A DNA stretch of 8,669 nt, taken from the NCBI GenBank assembly GCA_964354625.1, contig CAYHAK010000059.1, positions 1 through 8,669 on the forward strand. Direction: 5' to 3'. Below are positions 6,563 to 8,669 of the stretch, piece after piece; the first letter of the stretch is position 1; each line of letters opens with the position of its first letter. Both the position numbers and the translations under genes were made by a program. Source of the DNA: DATKKK01 sp964354625 (GTDB lineage Archaea; Thermoproteota; Bathyarchaeia; Bathyarchaeales; Bathycorpusculaceae). The notes below the pieces were generated by a model that was not told where the DNA came from, searched no databases, and was given only the letters and a program-made list of their open reading frames with translations.

Positions 6563-6802
6563 ATGAGAATAGTGAAAGGCTGGAGAAGAATAGACAATCA
6601 GAGAGGATACATAAATGCGACAACAGAACAGAGTCTTGTTGTCACAAAGAAACAGTACGGGGAGCACTACCTGGTGCGGGTGTTTCCCAAGATAAGAATC
6701 GATGATGAAGGAAGAATAGTATCGCCGGAGTATCCGACCAAACCAAAAGCAGAATCATTTGCTTCTGATTGGATGAATAAGCATCCTAAAGGAGCTGAAT
6801 GA
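6563..6802 (+). CDS. Conserved-looking small archaeal protein (79 aa)
   Basis: No named family is recognised. The start ATG at 6563 has GAGGA (6549-6553) nine bases upstream, inside the end of the OB-fold gene, so the two are probably translationally coupled. The protein is basic and beta-rich: GWRRIDNQRGYINATT (6-21), then SLVVTKKQYGEHYLVRVF (24-41). The C-terminal helix ends in the motif FASDWMNKHPKG (66-77). A W-R-x-(I/L)-x-N-x-T-x-x-x-L-x-V core ending in a WM..HP.G motif is a layout I associate with small archaeal proteins of unknown function, but this is recollection, not a search. It has no membrane segment. The context suggests a partner of the OB-fold protein. Confidence 0.7.
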   Translation: MRIVKGWRRIDNQRGYINATTEQSLVVTKKQYGEHYLVRVFPKIRIDDEGRIVSPEYPTKPKAESFASDWMNKHPKGAE

Positions 6803-6807
6803 ACGCC

Positions 6808-6862
6808 GAAGTTGATCTCCCTATGTCTCGTTTCCCAATAGCGTCCAACTTCAACGCTTTCT
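6808..6862 (+). terminator. Possible 3' hairpin after the OB-fold operon
   Basis: GAAGTTG (6808-6814) and CAACTTC (6846-6852) form a perfect 7-bp stem six bases after the last stop codon of the operon, followed by the T-rich GCTTTCTT. The 31-base loop is large, so a terminator role is uncertain. Confidence 0.25.
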
Positions 6863-6905
6863 TGCAGTAGAGATTAGAAACAGCGCTGTCCTCGGGTTCT
6901 CATCG

Positions 6906-7189
6906 CTAGAGCATACAGGACGCAGAAAGGCCAGGGTGAAGCAACATTGCCAGCTCGTTATACAATCCTAGAAACTCTCGGCCGGCCTCTGTTCTCTCAT
7001 ACGTTGCTCTTCCCGCAATCGAATCTATCCGAATAAGATCACTGAATCTCATGAAACTCAAATACTGCCCTGACTGCGCAGTGCTCATGTTACAGCGAGA
7101 CATGATGTTCGTCTTGCCACTCGGTATGCGCAATTCCCTTAGAATCTCGGCTATGATCTCAAACTTGCTACGGTTCTTATCAAAGACAT
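6906..7189 (-). pseudogene. Remnant of an HTH_45-type winged-helix regulator
   Basis: The minus strand encodes a recognisable archaeal winged-helix domain. It begins at about 7178 with KNRSKFEIIAEILREL, continues through GKTNIMSRCNMSTAQSGQYL (helix-turn-helix) and RATYERTEAGREFLGLYNEL (wing and last helix), and stops at 6906-6908. The frame is open from a TAG at 7212-7214, yet contains no ATG, GTG or TTG before 7133, which lies inside the first helix and would delete the front of the domain. An ATG at 7187-7189 is present but one frame off: one added base between 7187 and 7178 would join it to the domain. I therefore read the gene as broken by a single-base change, or as one using a non-standard start. 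Family members are usually 80-100-residue DNA-binding proteins. A sequencing or assembly error is an equal explanation. Confidence 0.6.
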
Positions 7190-7307
7190 TTCCAGTTCTT
7201 AACGTACTACCCTACCTCTCAAGAAAAAACAATGCCATTTCCGAAGCAAACAGTATATGCAGAAATCTGTCGGCACGTCTTTCCTACAATGTACGTTGTC
7301 AGCATGA

Positions 7308-7316
7308 CTTATAAAC
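7308..7316 (+). promoter_or_regulatory. TATA-like box without an obvious gene
   Basis: CTTATAAAC is the best TATA-like element between 6800 and 7680. On the plus strand it predicts initiation near 7337, inside the gene-poor stretch. Read on the minus strand (GTTTATAAG) it would start near 7287, about 100 bases before the broken winged-helix gene. Which direction it serves, if either, cannot be decided. Confidence 0.3.
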
Positions 7317-7641
7317 ATGAAGGACCAAAGTCCACGTTCCTACCCTATATCCGCGCGCGCCTTTGAGTTTGGCCACAGTGTGGAGGTGGAATATAGCGCG
7401 CACGTTAAATGCGGTTTTGCTTAAGAAGATCAAAGAAGTCGGAGTAGAAGAAGCGCGCTATCAGAACAACTTGAAGCCAAATACGATTTGTGGCCGGCGG
7501 GGTGGGGTCTTGCACCCGTGGTCAAATAGCAATATCCCACCGTCACTTGTAAAAACCCTTCTTCGCGCGCGGGTTTGGGTTCTGTCCGAGTGGGAAGTGG
7601 ACTGGTTGAAGGAATGGAAACGAGGTTCTGACACAAGCAAC

Positions 7642-7663
7642 TGCGGCTTTTCGCACGATTTTT
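7642..7663 (+). terminator. Candidate terminator before the flavodoxin promoter
   Basis: TGCG (7642-7645), loop GCTTTT, CGCA (7652-7655) form a short hairpin followed by a TTTTT run (7659-7663) and further T-rich sequence. Archaeal termination relies mainly on T-runs, so this could end a transcript entering from the left. Confidence 0.3.
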
Positions 7664-7686
7664 GCTTCTTTGGCGAGCCTTGAAAA

Positions 7687-7699
7687 CGTTTAATAAACG
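7687..7699 (+). promoter_or_regulatory. Palindromic TATA box of the flavodoxin gene
   Basis: CGTTTA-A-TAAACG is a perfect 13-base palindrome centred on a TATA-like core, 43 bases before the ATG centre to start. Initiation would fall near 7718, leaving a leader of about 18 bases that carries GAGGT at 7723-7727. Confidence 0.5.
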
Positions 7700-7735
7700 G
7701 CGCAAGTTTGCCAAGTTGTCGTGAGGTCTGGCTGA

Positions 7736-8164
7736 ATGAAGGCTCTAATCGTTTACGATACGATTTCTCCTATGAAGTTGACTGCCAAGGTTGCTGAAAC
7801 GATTTTCGAAGTATTGAAGGAGAAAGGAATCGAGGTTGTTTCCTTTTTCGTAGAGGATGTTGACAAAGCTATTGTGAAGGATTATGATTGTTTGGTTGTT
7901 GGTGCGCCAACGATGTATTTTAAAGCATCAAAGGGAATAGTGCAGTTTCTAGATGGTTTGCAAAACAGACAGTTTTCTGGAAAATTGGCAACTGCTTTTG
8001 ACACGCAACTGCCAAGGTTTTTTGGAAGTGCAGCTAAGGGCATAGAAGGCAGGCTTAAGGAACTAGGCTTCAAGCTGATCACGGCTCCGCTGATTACTTA
8101 CGTAGAAGGCAAGACGAACGAGCAGCATTTGAAAGAGGGAGAGCTGGAGAAAGCGAAGAGCTAG
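7736..8164 (+). CDS. Flavodoxin-like protein, in-frame TAG near the C terminus
   Basis: This is a short-chain flavodoxin-fold protein, 142 residues to the first stop, expected to bind FMN and carry electrons in the cytosol. The N-terminal strand KALIVYDT (2-9) leads into a phosphate-binding loop, TISPMKLT (9-16), which departs from the usual T/S-x-T-G-x-T. The second loop is VVGAPTMYFKAS (54-65) and the third is AFDTQLPRFFGSAA (87-100). The alpha/beta pattern then continues to EGELEKAKS. After TAG at 8162-8164 the same frame reads AQTVAEALSK and stops at TAG 8195-8197. With a tryptophan (TGG) in place of TAG, this would complete the last helix as usually seen in such proteins. The start is ATG at 7736 with GAGGT eight bases upstream and a clear TATA-like box. 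The redox partner is unknown. Confidence 0.85.
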   Translation: MKALIVYDTISPMKLTAKVAETIFEVLKEKGIEVVSFFVEDVDKAIVKDYDCLVVGAPTMYFKASKGIVQFLDGLQNRQFSGKLATAFDTQLPRFFGSAAKGIEGRLKELGFKLITAPLITYVEGKTNEQHLKEGELEKAKS

Positions 8165-8197
8165 GCGCAAACTGTCGCCGAGGCGCTTTCCAAGTAG
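8165..8197 (+). other. In-frame C-terminal tail beyond the flavodoxin TAG
   Basis: Ten sense codons follow the TAG in the same frame and read as an amphipathic helix end (AQTVAEALSK), then a second TAG. The tail continues the preceding helix in register, indicating that the ancestral gene ended here. The remaining gap to the next gene, 8198-8416, shows no supported gene or clear RNA structure. Confidence 0.6.
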
Positions 8198-8416
8198 AGT
8201 CTAGGCAGATTCATACGTCTTTTGTCTGCTGATGAGCACGGTATAGGCGGTTTGCGCGCGCTTACACAACTCGGTTTCAGCGTACACGCGAATCCTCTGG
8301 CAGCCTTCTGTCCGATTCAATTCGATTTTCTGGTTTACGAACAATAAACTCGAGGAACCGCGCGCATAATAGAAATAGGTGCTCACGCAATAAGTATTGA
8401 AATCAGCTTTGGAGAA

Positions 8417-8669
8417 GTGACCAACAGATTGCGGTCAACCAGACTTGCCAAGGGTGGAGCAGTTGCAGAAAGATCCTTTGCGATTCTGGTCCTGGTCGGA
8501 ATAGTAGAGGTTTCTATTGGAATATTCTCTTCCAGTCTTGCCTTAATCGCCGATGGTGTCCAATCCTTTGCTGATGCCGTTGTTTCTTTTATCGTTTGGA
8601 TTGGTCTACGTTTGTCAGGAAAAGCGCCCGATGGTAAATTCCACTTTGGCTATTATAGAGTTGAAAATC
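8417..8669 (+). CDS. Cation diffusion facilitator (CDF) transporter, N-terminal part
   Basis: This open frame runs off the window edge, giving the first 84 residues of a CDF-family metal/proton antiporter. After a short basic N terminus (residues 1-18), TM1 spans about S20-I36 and TM2 about L41-L66. The CDF signature region is visible as SLALIADGVQSFADAVVS (40-57), followed by the loop and PDGKFHFGYYRVEN (71-84), which corresponds to the usual HPYGHGRAE element. Against E. coli YiiP, the TM2 metal pair D45/D49 aligns with Q49 and D53, and loop ligands H71/H75 align with F75 and Y79. GTG at 8417 is the first start, but TTG at 8429 has better spacing (eight bases) from GAAGTGA (8414-8420). The transported metal cannot be predicted. 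Confidence 0.85.
   Translation, partial: MTNRLRSTRLAKGGAVAERSFAILVLVGIVEVSIGIFSSSLALIADGVQSFADAVVSFIVWIGLRLSGKAPDGKFHFGYYRVEN

Larger units (their letters stand above)
7215..7685. other. Gene-poor stretch; possible non-coding transcript
   Basis: I find no convincing protein gene here. The longest plus-strand frame (7363-7683) begins with an unsupported TTG, uses mainly CGN arginine codons unlike its neighbours, and matches no family I know. What can be seen is a TATA-like CTTATAAAC (7308-7316), a 9-bp inverted repeat ATAGCGCGC (7393-7401) with GCGCGCTAT (7453-7461), a G-rich segment (7490-7507), a GGTGGG/CCCACC stem (7501-7506 with 7536-7541) and a hairpin followed by T5 near 7642-7663. These together could mark an RNA of about 330 bases, but it fits neither RNase P RNA nor SRP RNA by their conserved cores. 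Confidence 0.3.

Noticed and set aside
7051..7314. 87-codon plus-strand frame beginning MKLKYCPDCAVL, resembling a zinc-finger start
   Set aside because: It lies antisense to the much more convincing winged-helix domain; the CPDC motif is the complement of that coding sequence, and no later zinc ligands or domain follow.
7363..7683. 106-codon plus-strand open frame in the gene-poor stretch
   Set aside because: It has a TTG start without a ribosome-binding site, arginines mostly CGN unlike neighbouring genes, no recognisable domain, and it overlaps hairpins and a T-run. It is more likely a chance frame, though a small real gene cannot be excluded.
7308..7685. RNase P RNA, SRP RNA or tRNA in the gene-poor stretch
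   Set aside because: No GAGGAAAGTCC-like or SRP helix 8-like core and no tRNA arms (GGTTCGAATC-type T arm) were found on either strand.
8162..8164. The flavodoxin TAG as evidence for pyrrolysine insertion
   Set aside because: It is not claimed as such: the site fits a lost tryptophan, TAG acts as a normal stop for other genes here, and no pyl genes are in the window. It is kept only as an anomaly to test.
8201..8386. 61-codon minus-strand open frame between the flavodoxin and CDF genes
   Set aside because: It has a GTG start, no ribosome-binding site, and no family resemblance. Its length is within chance expectation for this composition.
1..8669. CRISPR array, insertion sequence, integrase or phage module
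   Set aside because: No regularly spaced direct repeats, terminal inverted repeats with a transposase, or recombinase motifs were seen anywhere in the window.

Overview
The window looks like a chromosomal piece of an uncultivated archaeon. Short AT-rich TATA-like boxes sit where archaeal promoters would place them. Many genes use TTG or GTG starts with GGTGA/GAGG-type ribosome-binding sites. The gene content is also archaeal: an RPA-like OB-fold protein, a DUF47 protein and an HTH_45-type winged helix. The flavodoxin, OB-fold and 79-residue proteins resemble those I associate with Bathyarchaeia (former MCG group), but this placement is inference from remembered family features, not a search.

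Region by region. (1) 23-2504: a complete, tightly spaced pxpA-pxpB-pxpC operon encoding ATP-dependent 5-oxoprolinase, which recycles pyroglutamate to glutamate. The first ribosome-binding site lies in the loop of a small inverted repeat. (2) 2563-3030: moaE, the large subunit of molybdopterin synthase, behind its own TATA-like box and a perfect 13-nt palindrome. (3) 3081-3749: a DUF47/PhoU-like protein with no phosphate transporter beside it. (4) 3914-5380: two convergent HAD-superfamily phosphatases of different subfamilies. (5) 5653-6802: a probable operon of a 63-residue protein of unknown function, an OB-fold single-stranded nucleic-acid-binding protein and a 79-residue conserved-looking protein. 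(6) 6803-7735: over 900 bases with no intact gene. It holds the remains of a winged-helix regulator on the minus strand (about 6906-7189) and a 7308-7670 stretch with a TATA-like box, inverted repeats and a T-run that may be a non-coding transcript. (7) 7736-8197: a flavodoxin-like protein interrupted near its end by an in-frame TAG, with the expected C-terminal helix still readable beyond it. (8) 8417-8669: the start of a cation diffusion facilitator, cut by the window edge, with altered metal-site residues.

The genes up to about 6800 are mainly housekeeping functions: metabolite repair, cofactor synthesis, phosphatases and nucleic-acid binding. Beyond 6800 the DNA is gene-poor, carries clustered GCGCGC hexamers and shows signs of gene decay. 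I found no tRNA, rRNA, CRISPR array, insertion sequence or phage module. No single striking new system stands out. The best leads are the OB-fold operon, the TAG-interrupted flavodoxin, the broken regulator and the possible RNA at 7308-7670.
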